Below, one piece after another: positions 1 through 7,200 of a stretch of DNA of 9,308 bases. The DNA comes from Clostridia bacterium (lineage in GTDB: Bacteria > Bacillota_A > Clostridia > Oscillospirales > Acutalibacteraceae): assembly GCA_009930155.1 (NCBI GenBank), contig RZYX01000075.1, positions 1 through 9,308 of the forward strand. The letters are read 5' to 3'. Every line of letters starts with the position of its first letter. Position 1 is the first letter of the stretch. The position numbers and the translations under genes were made by a program. Under the pieces are notes generated by a model that made no database searches, was not told where the DNA came from, and worked only from the letters and a program-made list of their open reading frames with translations.

Positions 1-37
1 AAGTCGGGATGCGCTAACCGGACTGCGCTACACCCCG
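1..37 (-). repeat. Partial tRNA-Pro-like repeat, copy 1 (5' half, cut by window edge)
   Basis: Read on the minus strand from position 37, this looks like the 5' half of a proline tRNA. It has acceptor strand CGGGGTG (37-31), T8 and A9, a D-stem GCGC/GCGC (28-25 with 14-11), and a ten-base D-loop (24-15) with the expected A14, G18-G19 and A21. A first base C paired later with G72 is typical of bacterial tRNA-Pro. After A26 the sequence TCCCGACTT does not give a normal anticodon loop, because U33 is missing. The same bases begin a palindrome in copy 2 (positions 93-110). I therefore read this as a tRNA-derived repeat rather than a working tRNA. The 3' half lies outside the window, so an intact but odd tRNA cannot be fully excluded. 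Confidence 0.5.
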
Positions 38-92
38 TAATTTTTATTTCAATAATTTAAGAACATTTTATTTGCAGATTCGTTTTCGACCC

Positions 93-110
93 TCCCGACA
101 TAAGTCGGGA
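93..110. repeat. 18-nt perfect palindromic element, centre CATAAG
   Basis: TCCCGACATAAGTCGGGA is a perfect 7-bp inverted repeat (93-99 with 104-110) with a 4-nt loop ATAA. Its outer ends, TCCCGA and TCGGGA, are the same as those of the element at 121-138, while the middle six bases differ. It has no T-run on either side, so it is not a typical intrinsic terminator. It occupies the anticodon-arm place of the tRNA-like repeat. Confidence 0.75.
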
Positions 111-120
111 TGCGCAAACC

Positions 121-138
121 TCCCGATAACTATCGGGA
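121..138. repeat. 18-nt perfect palindromic element, centre TAACTA
   Basis: TCCCGATAACTATCGGGA is an inverted repeat of 8 bp around a 2-base centre, and C120/G139 extend it by one more pair. The ends match the element at 93-110. Short palindromes of this kind are, to my knowledge, common between genes in Bacteroidota genomes. Their role is not known to me. It lies at the D-loop position of the tRNA-like repeat and has no T-run behind it. Confidence 0.75.
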
Positions 139-257
139 GCGCTACACCATATTTCTTTTCAATATTTCAAAACACTTTTGTTTTTTCGGATTGCAAAGAT
201 AGATAGTTTTTTTAATAATAAAAGAAAAAAATGCAAAATTTTAAAAAATATATATTC

Positions 258-265
258 TATATTTG
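258..265 (+). promoter_or_regulatory. Candidate -7 promoter element of trkH
   Basis: TATATTTG fits the Bacteroidota primary sigma -7 consensus TAnnTTTG and lies 15 bp before the trkH start codon, implying a leader of roughly 10 nt. No TTTG is present at the usual -33 distance, around 233-238, so support is partial. In such AT-rich DNA a chance match is possible. Confidence 0.4.
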
Positions 266-280
266 TGCTTTAGTTTTTAA

Positions 281-1732
281 ATGATAAAATACAAACTCAT
301 ATTGCTTGTTTTGGGAGTGCTTCTACTTGTAGAAAGCTTCTTTATGGGTATGGCTTCAATTGTGTCAACATTTTATGCCGAATTTGACTTGCCCTATTTA
401 TTGAGTTCTACTGCCATAACATTTCTTAGTGGACTAATATTAGTTTTATTGTTTAGGAAAACTGAAAAAAAAGTAGAAAAACGTGAGGCATATCTCATCG
501 TAACACTGAGTTGGGTTGTTTTATCACTTTTTGGTGCAGTTCCTTTCTACATCAGTGGTGCAATTCCATCATACACAGATGCTTTTTTTGAAACTATTTC
601 AGGATTTACTACTACTGGGGCTTCTATACTTAATAATATTGAACAAATTCCTCATGGCTTATTGTTATGGCGCAGCACAACTCAGTGGATGGGCGGTATG
701 GGTATTATTGTTTTGTCTATTGCAATTATCCCTCTAATTAAAGTTGGCGGTATGCAACTTTTCAATGCTGAAGTTCCTGGCATATCGACAGATAAACTAC
801 ATCCACGTATTGCAGGTACTGCCAAAAAGTTATGGCTACTGTATTTTGGATTTACTTTGGCTGAAGCTATTTTGTTGTATGTTGGCGGAATGTCTGTTTT
901 TGACGCTGTTAATCATGCCTTTACAACAATGGCCACTGGAGGTTATTCCACAAAACAAGCAAGTATTGCTGCATTTGATTCACCGTTCATACAGTATGTC
1001 ATTATATTTTTTATGATATTGGCAGGAACAAACTTTGCTTTAAGCTTTTTTGCAATCACCGGACAAATAAAAAAAGTACTTAAAAATAGTGAAATTAAGT
1101 TTTATTTGATAATCATCTTTATTTCGGGGATAATTGTTGCTTTCGGATTATGGCATTTTATGGCTTTTGATATTGAACCTGCTATTCGACATGCTTTTTT
1201 TCAGGTTGTTTCAATCATTACAACCACAGGCTATGCAACAGTAGATTATCTTGCATGGGTTCCAAAAGGTTTTTGGGTTTTTATTCTTTTACTAATGTTT
1301 GTGGGAGGATCATCAGGCTCTACGGGTGGTGGAATTAAAGTAGTTAGGATTCATATTCTTTTTCGAAATTCATATATGGAGTTTAAGCGTCTGATACATC
1401 CACATGCGGTTTTGCCTGTTCGCTATAATCGGACTTCTCTGCCGCAGAATACAATCAACAATGTTTTGGCATTTATAATTTTGTATATGATGATTTTGGC
1501 TGCAGGGACTTTAATAATGTCCTTTACAGGATTGGATATTGAAACAGCTTTTGGCGCTGTAGCAACTAGTTTGGGAAATATTGGTCCCGGAATTGGGGAT
1601 GTTGGTCCTGCTTCAAATTTTGCAAACATATCAGTTTTTGGCAAGTGGTTTTTGGGATTTTTGATGTTAATGGGTCGTTTGGAACTTTTTACTGTGATAA
1701 TTATTTTTACTAGGTATTTTTGGAAAAGATAA
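281..1732 (+). CDS. trkH: TrkH family potassium uptake protein
   Basis: Inner-membrane channel-like subunit for K+ uptake. In this family TrkH forms the ion path and works with the cytosolic NAD/ATP-binding gating protein TrkA. The 483 residues are strongly hydrophobic and show the four pore-loop repeats of the Trk/Ktr/HKT superfamily, with filter segments near residues 109-114 (FTTTGA), 216-223 (TMATGGYS), 312-320 (ending TTTGYAT) and 430-437 (SLGNIGPG). The glycine/serine-rich stretch GGSSGSTGGGIK (342-353), conserved in TrkH as part of the gating region, is present, as is the C-terminal MGRLE motif (464-468). Length is normal for the family. The start is fixed by an in-frame TAA directly before the ATG. 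No trkA is visible in the window. The gene converges on elbB with only 12 bp between the stop codons, and no terminator hairpin is seen there. Confidence 0.95.
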   Translation: MIKYKLILLVLGVLLLVESFFMGMASIVSTFYAEFDLPYLLSSTAITFLSGLILVLLFRKTEKKVEKREAYLIVTLSWVVLSLFGAVPFYISGAIPSYTDAFFETISGFTTTGASILNNIEQIPHGLLLWRSTTQWMGGMGIIVLSIAIIPLIKVGGMQLFNAEVPGISTDKLHPRIAGTAKKLWLLYFGFTLAEAILLYVGGMSVFDAVNHAFTTMATGGYSTKQASIAAFDSPFIQYVIIFFMILAGTNFALSFFAITGQIKKVLKNSEIKFYLIIIFISGIIVAFGLWHFMAFDIEPAIRHAFFQVVSIITTTGYATVDYLAWVPKGFWVFILLLMFVGGSSGSTGGGIKVVRIHILFRNSYMEFKRLIHPHAVLPVRYNRTSLPQNTINNVLAFIILYMMILAAGTLIMSFTGLDIETAFGAVATSLGNIGPGIGDVGPASNFANISVFGKWFLGFLMLMGRLELFTVIIIFTRYFWKR

Positions 1733-1744
1733 TCTCTCCCCATC

Positions 1745-2395
1745 CTACTTCTTCATCAATCCCAGCATTGCCGCAACAGCAGCCTCTGCTCCAAGGCTAA
1801 CCTGATAAATACTATCGGCTAACATATAGCAAGGATTTGTAACTATCAGATTTTTTTCGTCAATTGCGACTTCGTTGTACTCTTTATTGACATGTGTTGC
1901 GCCAACACCTGCAAGTATATCTGCAGTGGCTTTATCGTTACCGATTGTAACTCGTGCACCTAAAACTTTAGCTAAAATTACCGGAGCGATACAAAGTGCT
2001 GCTATTGGCTTTCTTGCTTGATGAAATGCTACTATAACTTTAGCAACATCCTCATCAACTGAATAATTATCTCCATTAATTGCAAAATCCGACAAATTCT
2101 TAGCTGCACCAAAACCGCCCGGCAAAAGCAATCCACAATAATCTGACACATTAAGCTTATCTATCGCCGAAATAATCCCACGAGATATTCTGGCCGACTC
2201 AACAAGCACATTGCGTTTTTCCTCTGTAAGCTCACCGGTTAAGTGATTAACTACATGATATTGCTCTTTATCGGGAGCAAAACAATCATATTCAACTTCG
2301 TTTTTCGACAAAGCTAACATAGCTAAAGTAGCTTCATGAATTTCGCTTCCATCGTATACACCACAGCCTGAAAGAATAATTGCAACTTTTTTCAT
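1745..2395 (-). CDS. elbB: ElbB-like glyoxalase (DJ-1/PfpI superfamily)
   Basis: A 216-residue protein very like E. coli ElbB (also called the isoprenoid biosynthesis protein with amidotransferase-like domain), about the same length and alignable end to end from memory. The N-terminal motif GCGVYDGSEIHE (10-21), the FAPDK segment (39-43), NHLTGE (50-55), LPGGFGAAKNLS (91-102) and the nucleophile elbow ALCIAP with Cys135 are all present. Members of this class-I glutamine amidotransferase-like fold include DJ-1 and Hsp31. E. coli ElbB has been reported to have weak glyoxalase activity, but its cellular role is unclear, so substrate is uncertain. It is predicted cytosolic: no signal peptide or membrane segment is seen. 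The start is fixed by an in-frame TAG just before the ATG. It is divergent from the GH13 gene and convergent with trkH, and so is probably monocistronic. Confidence 0.93.
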   Translation of the reverse strand: MKKVAIILSGCGVYDGSEIHEATLAMLALSKNEVEYDCFAPDKEQYHVVNHLTGELTEEKRNVLVESARISRGIISAIDKLNVSDYCGLLLPGGFGAAKNLSDFAINGDNYSVDEDVAKVIVAFHQARKPIAALCIAPVILAKVLGARVTIGNDKATADILAGVGATHVNKEYNEVAIDEKNLIVTNPCYMLADSIYQVSLGAEAAVAAMLGLMKK

Positions 2396-2483
2396 CTATA
2401 TTATATTTCTATTAATTTACAAATTCTAATTTTACGGAAACTCTCCAACTCTTTTTTTATTCAATTTTTGAATTTCTTTTTCA

Positions 2484-2515
2484 CAAATATAACTTTTTGT
2501 ATTCGGTAATTCAAA
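2484..2515 (-). promoter_or_regulatory. Predicted elbB promoter (-33 TTTG, 20-bp spacer, -7 TATATTTG)
   Basis: On the minus strand, TTTG (2515-2512) is followed by a 20-bp spacer and TATATTTG (2491-2484). This matches both halves of the Bacteroidota promoter consensus (TTTG, about 19-21 bp, TAnnTTTG). The implied leader to the elbB ATG at 2395 is about 80-85 nt. A weaker, imperfect match (TAGAATTTG, 2428-2420) lies nearer the gene and could be an alternative. Confidence 0.5.
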
Positions 2516-2532
2516 AAAATAAGCTAATTTTG
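2502..2532 (+). promoter_or_regulatory. Predicted promoter of the GH13 gene (-33 TTCG, 19-bp spacer, -7 TAATTTTG)
   Basis: TAATTTTG (2525-2532) fits TAnnTTTG, and TTCG (2502-2505) is a one-mismatch -33 element at 19 bp spacing. The implied leader is about 15-20 nt. The site interleaves with the minus-strand elbB promoter. Confidence 0.45.
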
Positions 2533-2554
2533 TATAAACCTAATTAACAATTTT

Positions 2555-4237
2555 ATGCAAATTATTAAAGCAGAATTGATTAAGCTTTGGAAAATCTTGT
2601 ATCCTGAGACATCCACAAAACTACTAGACTCTTTTATTGCTGAACTAAACGAGTTAAAAGGAAAGTTAAATCTCAAGGACAAAGAACCTGATAATTTATG
2701 GTATAAAAAAGCTTTGGTTTATTCGCTTTACGTAGATCTTTTTAACAAAGATTTTGATGGACTTAGCGAAAAACTTCCATATCTACAAGATTTGGGAATA
2801 AATTGTTTATGGCTTCTACCCATTCTTGAATCACCTATGAAAGACGCAGGTTTCGACATTTCTGATTACCAAAGCATACGAGAAGATTTACTCGGTAAAA
2901 GAGGGGAAACTGCATTCAATGATTTTTTAAAAAACGCACATGACTGTGGAATCAGGGTAATTTTTGATATTGCAATAAACCATACATCTAACCAGCACGA
3001 ATGGTTTAAACGCTCGGCATTACCCGACAAAAACATTTACACCGATTATTACATTTGGAGCGAAAATGATAAAGGATATTCAGACTGCCGACTTCTTTTT
3101 AAAGGGATGTGCGATAGCAATTGGGAAAAATATGACGAAGACAAATATTATTTTCACAGATTCTTTGAATTTCAGCCCGATTTAAATTATCGCAATCCAA
3201 ATGTACTACTTGACATGAGTAGAAATTTGATGTTTTGGATAGAAAAAGGAGTTGACGGTTTTAGAGCAGATGCAATTCCATATCTCTGGAAGGAAGAAGG
3301 TACTGACTGCGAAAATCTCGACAACACACATGTGATAATAAAATTCTTTAGAAAAGTTACCGAATATCTAAATCCGGAAGTAATTTTACTTGCCGAAGCT
3401 TGCCAACCGCCAAAAGAAGTAGTAAAATATATGGGTGACGGCGATGAGTGTCATGCCGGATATCACTTTCCTTTAATGCCTCAAATATTTAAAACTTTAG
3501 CTCTTGGCAATTCGGATCCGATAGAAAAAGTTCTAAGTCCATCTATTACGCCTGACATACCGAAAAACAGCCAATGGTTCACTTTCTTGCGCTGCCACGA
3601 CGAGCTAAGTTTAGAACTCGTTTATGTTAGTGAGGAAGATAGAAAATTTATCCACGAAAGCTATTGTCACAAACCGGAATGGGATTTTCGAATGGGCGAA
3701 GGCATATCGGCACGCCTTAGCGAATTATTTAAATTCAACCCCGATAAAATGATTCAGGCATTTTCGATTATGCTCAGTTTAACAGGAACTCCAATTATCT
3801 ATTATGGTGACGAATTTGGAAAAGCAAACGATAAAAGTTTTTATCAAAAACAAATAAAAATAACAGGTCATAACGACACTCGAAATTTAGTTAGAGGAAC
3901 TATAAAATGGTCTGAACTTGAAACAAAACTAAAAGACAAAAATAATTTCGAGAGCACAATTTATTATAACTTAAAGCAACTTATTGCAATTCGACGTAAA
4001 CATAGCGAGATTTCTCAAGGTGATACAACTTTCTTGAATATTGACAATGAATTATTAGCCTACGAAAAGATCTTAAACAAGAAAAAAACTGTGATTTTGC
4101 ACAATTTATCAAACAAAAAAATTAAATTAGCAGCAGAATTTGCAAAAGACTATGATACTTTGTTTGGGGAGTTGTTAAATGATAAGGAAATTCCTTACAT
4201 AGATACCAATAAAACTATCTGGTTAAAGAAAAAATAA
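2555..4237 (+). CDS. GH13 alpha-amylase family enzyme, trehalose-synthase-like
   Basis: The 560-residue protein has a GH13 catalytic barrel after a roughly 48-residue N-terminal extension. It starts at WYKKALVYSLYVDLF (49-63), like trehalose synthase (TreS, maltose to trehalose isomerase). GH13 regions: DIAINH (138-143), GVDGFRADAIPYL with nucleophile Asp239, LLAEA with acid/base Glu281, and FLRCHDE with stabiliser Asp349. Stretches EGTDCENL (248-255), GDGDECHAGYHFPLMP (294-309) and GTPIIYYGDE (411-420) are close to TreS. After residue 420 it departs: the usual RTPMQW segment is replaced by DTRNLVRGTIKW (441-452). A C-terminal beta domain follows, and there is no maltokinase fusion. No signal peptide is seen, so it is probably cytosolic. 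Trehalose/maltose interconversion is the best guess, but another alpha-glucoside activity is possible. An in-frame stop lies at 2525-2527, so the ATG used is the first possible after it. Confidence 0.85.
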   Translation: MQIIKAELIKLWKILYPETSTKLLDSFIAELNELKGKLNLKDKEPDNLWYKKALVYSLYVDLFNKDFDGLSEKLPYLQDLGINCLWLLPILESPMKDAGFDISDYQSIREDLLGKRGETAFNDFLKNAHDCGIRVIFDIAINHTSNQHEWFKRSALPDKNIYTDYYIWSENDKGYSDCRLLFKGMCDSNWEKYDEDKYYFHRFFEFQPDLNYRNPNVLLDMSRNLMFWIEKGVDGFRADAIPYLWKEEGTDCENLDNTHVIIKFFRKVTEYLNPEVILLAEACQPPKEVVKYMGDGDECHAGYHFPLMPQIFKTLALGNSDPIEKVLSPSITPDIPKNSQWFTFLRCHDELSLELVYVSEEDRKFIHESYCHKPEWDFRMGEGISARLSELFKFNPDKMIQAFSIMLSLTGTPIIYYGDEFGKANDKSFYQKQIKITGHNDTRNLVRGTIKWSELETKLKDKNNFESTIYYNLKQLIAIRRKHSEISQGDTTFLNIDNELLAYEKILNKKKTVILHNLSNKKIKLAAEFAKDYDTLFGELLNDKEIPYIDTNKTIWLKKK

Positions 4238-4257
4238 TCAGTGTATAAAAAAACAAC

Positions 4258-4265
4258 TAAATTTG
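4258..4265 (+). promoter_or_regulatory. Candidate -7 promoter element of the large secreted protein gene
   Basis: TAAATTTG fits TAnnTTTG, 21 bp after the GH13 stop codon and 34 bp before the next ATG, implying a leader near 29 nt. No -33 TTTG is found at the right distance. It suggests independent transcription, though read-through from the GH13 gene across only 62 bp remains possible. Confidence 0.35.
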
Positions 4266-4299
4266 ATTTTTTTCGTCATTAATAAAAAAATAAATAATA

Positions 4300-7200
4300 A
4301 TGATTAAACATTTAAACCTCATTTTCCTAGTTTTATTTTTAAGTGTTGTCTCATATTCACAAACTAATTTAAGTAATGATTTCAGCAATCCTACTCCTAT
4401 AAACATTACTAGTGAATGTAATTACACCGAGTTTATTTTTAATCATACATCAGGCAATGATCTTGAAATTCCAAGATGTTACAGACTGTATCCGGGGGCT
4501 AGTTCGTGGTTATCGTTTGTTGTTCCCGAAGATGGAGCTGCAACTGTTCGCTTTCAGTTTGATGAAAAAACTTTGTTTGGCATAGGGCTATATTCTTTTC
4601 AATTTGGCGAATATCAAGAAATAAAATGTGATGTTTTTAACTCTACTCAAGGACATCTATATATTTATCCGAATGAACAATTTCAGAACACCGAAATTTT
4701 TGTTAGGTTTTGGAAACTTGGCGAAGCCGACACAGGAAATGTCGAGGTTTGTGTTACAGAAGAGTCAGGACCCGGATTCGCTAAAGTTCTAAGCATTGAT
4801 GTAAATAGTTACAATCCTCAACAATTAGTTCAAGATGTCTTAATCACAGGATGTCTAACGGCAAATAATATTACTTTTACAGGAGATTCAGATCAAATCG
4901 GATATTTCTCAAATGGAATTCCCGGTTTAGATTTTGCCGAAGGCGTGATTTTGTCCTCAGGATACGTAACAGATGCTCCAGGACCCAACACTTCGGGATC
5001 TATGAGTGGAGGTATATATTCTGCTGGAGATTCTGACTTAGAGAATATCGTAAATGACGACACACACGACGCAGCAGTTTTAGAATTCGATTTTGTCCCG
5101 GCATCTGATATGATAGAATTTGAATATGTTTTTGCAAGTGATGAATATCCTGAGTTTGCAAATTCTAGTTTTAACGATGTATTTGCATTTCTTGTTACCG
5201 GAGGTCCGGAAGGATATGTTAATCAAAACATAGCACTAATTCCCGGCACCACAATTGCTGTATCGATAAACAATGTAAACGATGTTGATTTTCCTCAATA
5301 CTATATAGACAATCAAGGAGGACCAAATATTGAGTATGATGGGATGACAGTTACTTTAACAGCAACCATACCTGTAACTGCTTGTGAAACCTATCATATT
5401 AAATTGGCTGTTGCAGACTGTTCTGACTCATCATGGGACTCTGCTGTATTTCTAAAAGCAAACTCTTTTACTTCGGGCGAAAGTTACACTGTTGAGACAT
5501 TTAATTCATGGTCAAATAGTTTATCTGTAATGCGTGGATGTTCAAACTATATTGTCTTTTCAAGGACAGACGACACACCACTCAATCAAGCTGTACCAGT
5601 TGTTTTATCAGTTAGTGGGACTGCCACACCCGGAGTAGATTACACAGAAATACCAACAAATCTAGAAATTCCGGCCGGAGAAGAGTCATTATACTTCTAT
5701 TTCGATGCTTATGATACCGGAACTGCTCAAGGAGACGAAACAATTGTTCTCACTTTTGAGAATGGATGTCCTTGCGATACTGAGTTAACCGAACACACAA
5801 TAACAATTGTTGATGCATTTGTTATTGACCCTGAAATCGAAAACGACAGTCCAATTTGCATTGGAGATGATGCAACACTAACTGTAGCATTAAACACAGC
5901 AGAACCCGAAAACGTTAGTATAGAATGGAGCACAGGAGATACAGATGTTGATCAGATTATAGTTTCACCAACAACTACAACAACATACACAGCCGACATC
6001 ATTTATCCTTGCGACACAATAACTCTTAGTACAACTGTAACAGTCATTGAACCCCCAACTGTTAATTTGGGTGCTGACTTTGAAATTGATGCACTTAGCA
6101 CCGATATCGATGCCGGCATGGCTCCCGGAAACACAGGAGAATGGACATTAACCTCAGGTCCAGGCTCAGCAAATATAAACCCCAACGATGCCTCTATTAC
6201 AACTGTTACCGTTGATGAATTTGGTCTATACAATTTTACTTGGACAGAAACCAGTTTAGCCCCAAATTGCTTGGCATCAGATGATATTAATATAACCTTT
6301 TATCATGTCCCAACAGCCGACTTTGTGGCAACGCCGGTACTATGTTTTGGAGATTATTCAACAATAACATTTACAGGTGAAATCGTCGATGATCTGGCAG
6401 TCTTAGAATGGAACTTTGGACCCGCAACAATTATAAGCGGAAGTGGCACAGGGCCATACATTCTTGATTTTCCAAATAGTGGAACTTTTAATCTCTCGCT
6501 TACTGTTACAGAAAGTACTGAGGTTGCACACCACAACATTTACGTTGTTGTTCCTCCTTTACTTGAAGGAACACTAACCGCCGAAGATGATCCTTGTTTT
6601 GAATCATGTAATGGAAGAGCAACTTTTGAAGTTTCCGGTGGCGTATCTCCATACTCATATAGTTGGGGGTCAACATCAAACGAAATTGACAATTTATGCG
6701 CTGGTGATTATGGAGTAACAGTTACAGATATCAATGGTTGTTCTATTGGTGAGACATACACTATCAATCAACCCACACAACTTGAGTACGACACAACATT
6801 CTCACATGTAATATGTTATGGCACACATACAGGCAACGCCAACATATCTGTTACTGGTGGCACACCACCTTATCAAACAATGTGGAGCGATGGTTATAAT
6901 ATGATGAACAATACAGACATAGAAGCCGATATTTATCAAGTTACAGTTTATGATGCACATGGCTGTTCGGTTTTTGAGCAATTTAATATTACTCAACCCG
7001 ATCTATTACAAGTTGTAACTTCAGGCGATTTTGCAATTTGTGAGCATCAGGTTGTTAACATCGCAGCTCAACCAATGGGAGGAACCTTACCTTATACAGT
7101 TTATTGGGACAATGGCGATGGCAATGGTTTTGCCCCCGGACCACAAACATTTCAAATTATCCCACACGAAGACATTACCTATACAGTATATGTTGAAGAT

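Larger units (their letters stand above)
74..148 (-). repeat. Degenerate tRNA-Pro-like repeat, copy 2, with two palindromes in place of the D-loop and anticodon arm
   Basis: On the minus strand, GGTGTAGCGC (148-139) matches copy 1 exactly. An 18-nt palindrome (138-121) follows where copy 1 has the first half of the D-loop. Then come GGTTT (120-116, compare GGTTA in copy 1), GCGC (115-112) and A (111). A second 18-nt palindrome (110-93) stands where the anticodon arm should be. GGGTCG (92-87) follows, as after the anticodon arm of bacterial tRNA-Pro, and then AAAA and CGAATCTGC (82-74), which resembles a damaged T-arm. No 3' acceptor strand is visible. The parts are in cloverleaf order but no anticodon exists, so it cannot decode. 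The tRNA origin is inferred by eye. Confidence 0.5.

Noticed and set aside
1..37. A normal functional tRNA gene on the minus strand
   Set aside because: The D-arm and acceptor 5' strand fit, but the next bases give no U33 and no proline anticodon context, and they match the palindrome in copy 2.
1423..1743. 106-codon minus-strand reading frame across the end of trkH
   Set aside because: It lies opposite the conserved C-terminal part of trkH, has no family resemblance, and its composition follows the shadow of the real gene.
1720..1760. Bidirectional terminator between trkH and elbB
   Set aside because: No inverted repeat is visible in or around the 12-bp gap.
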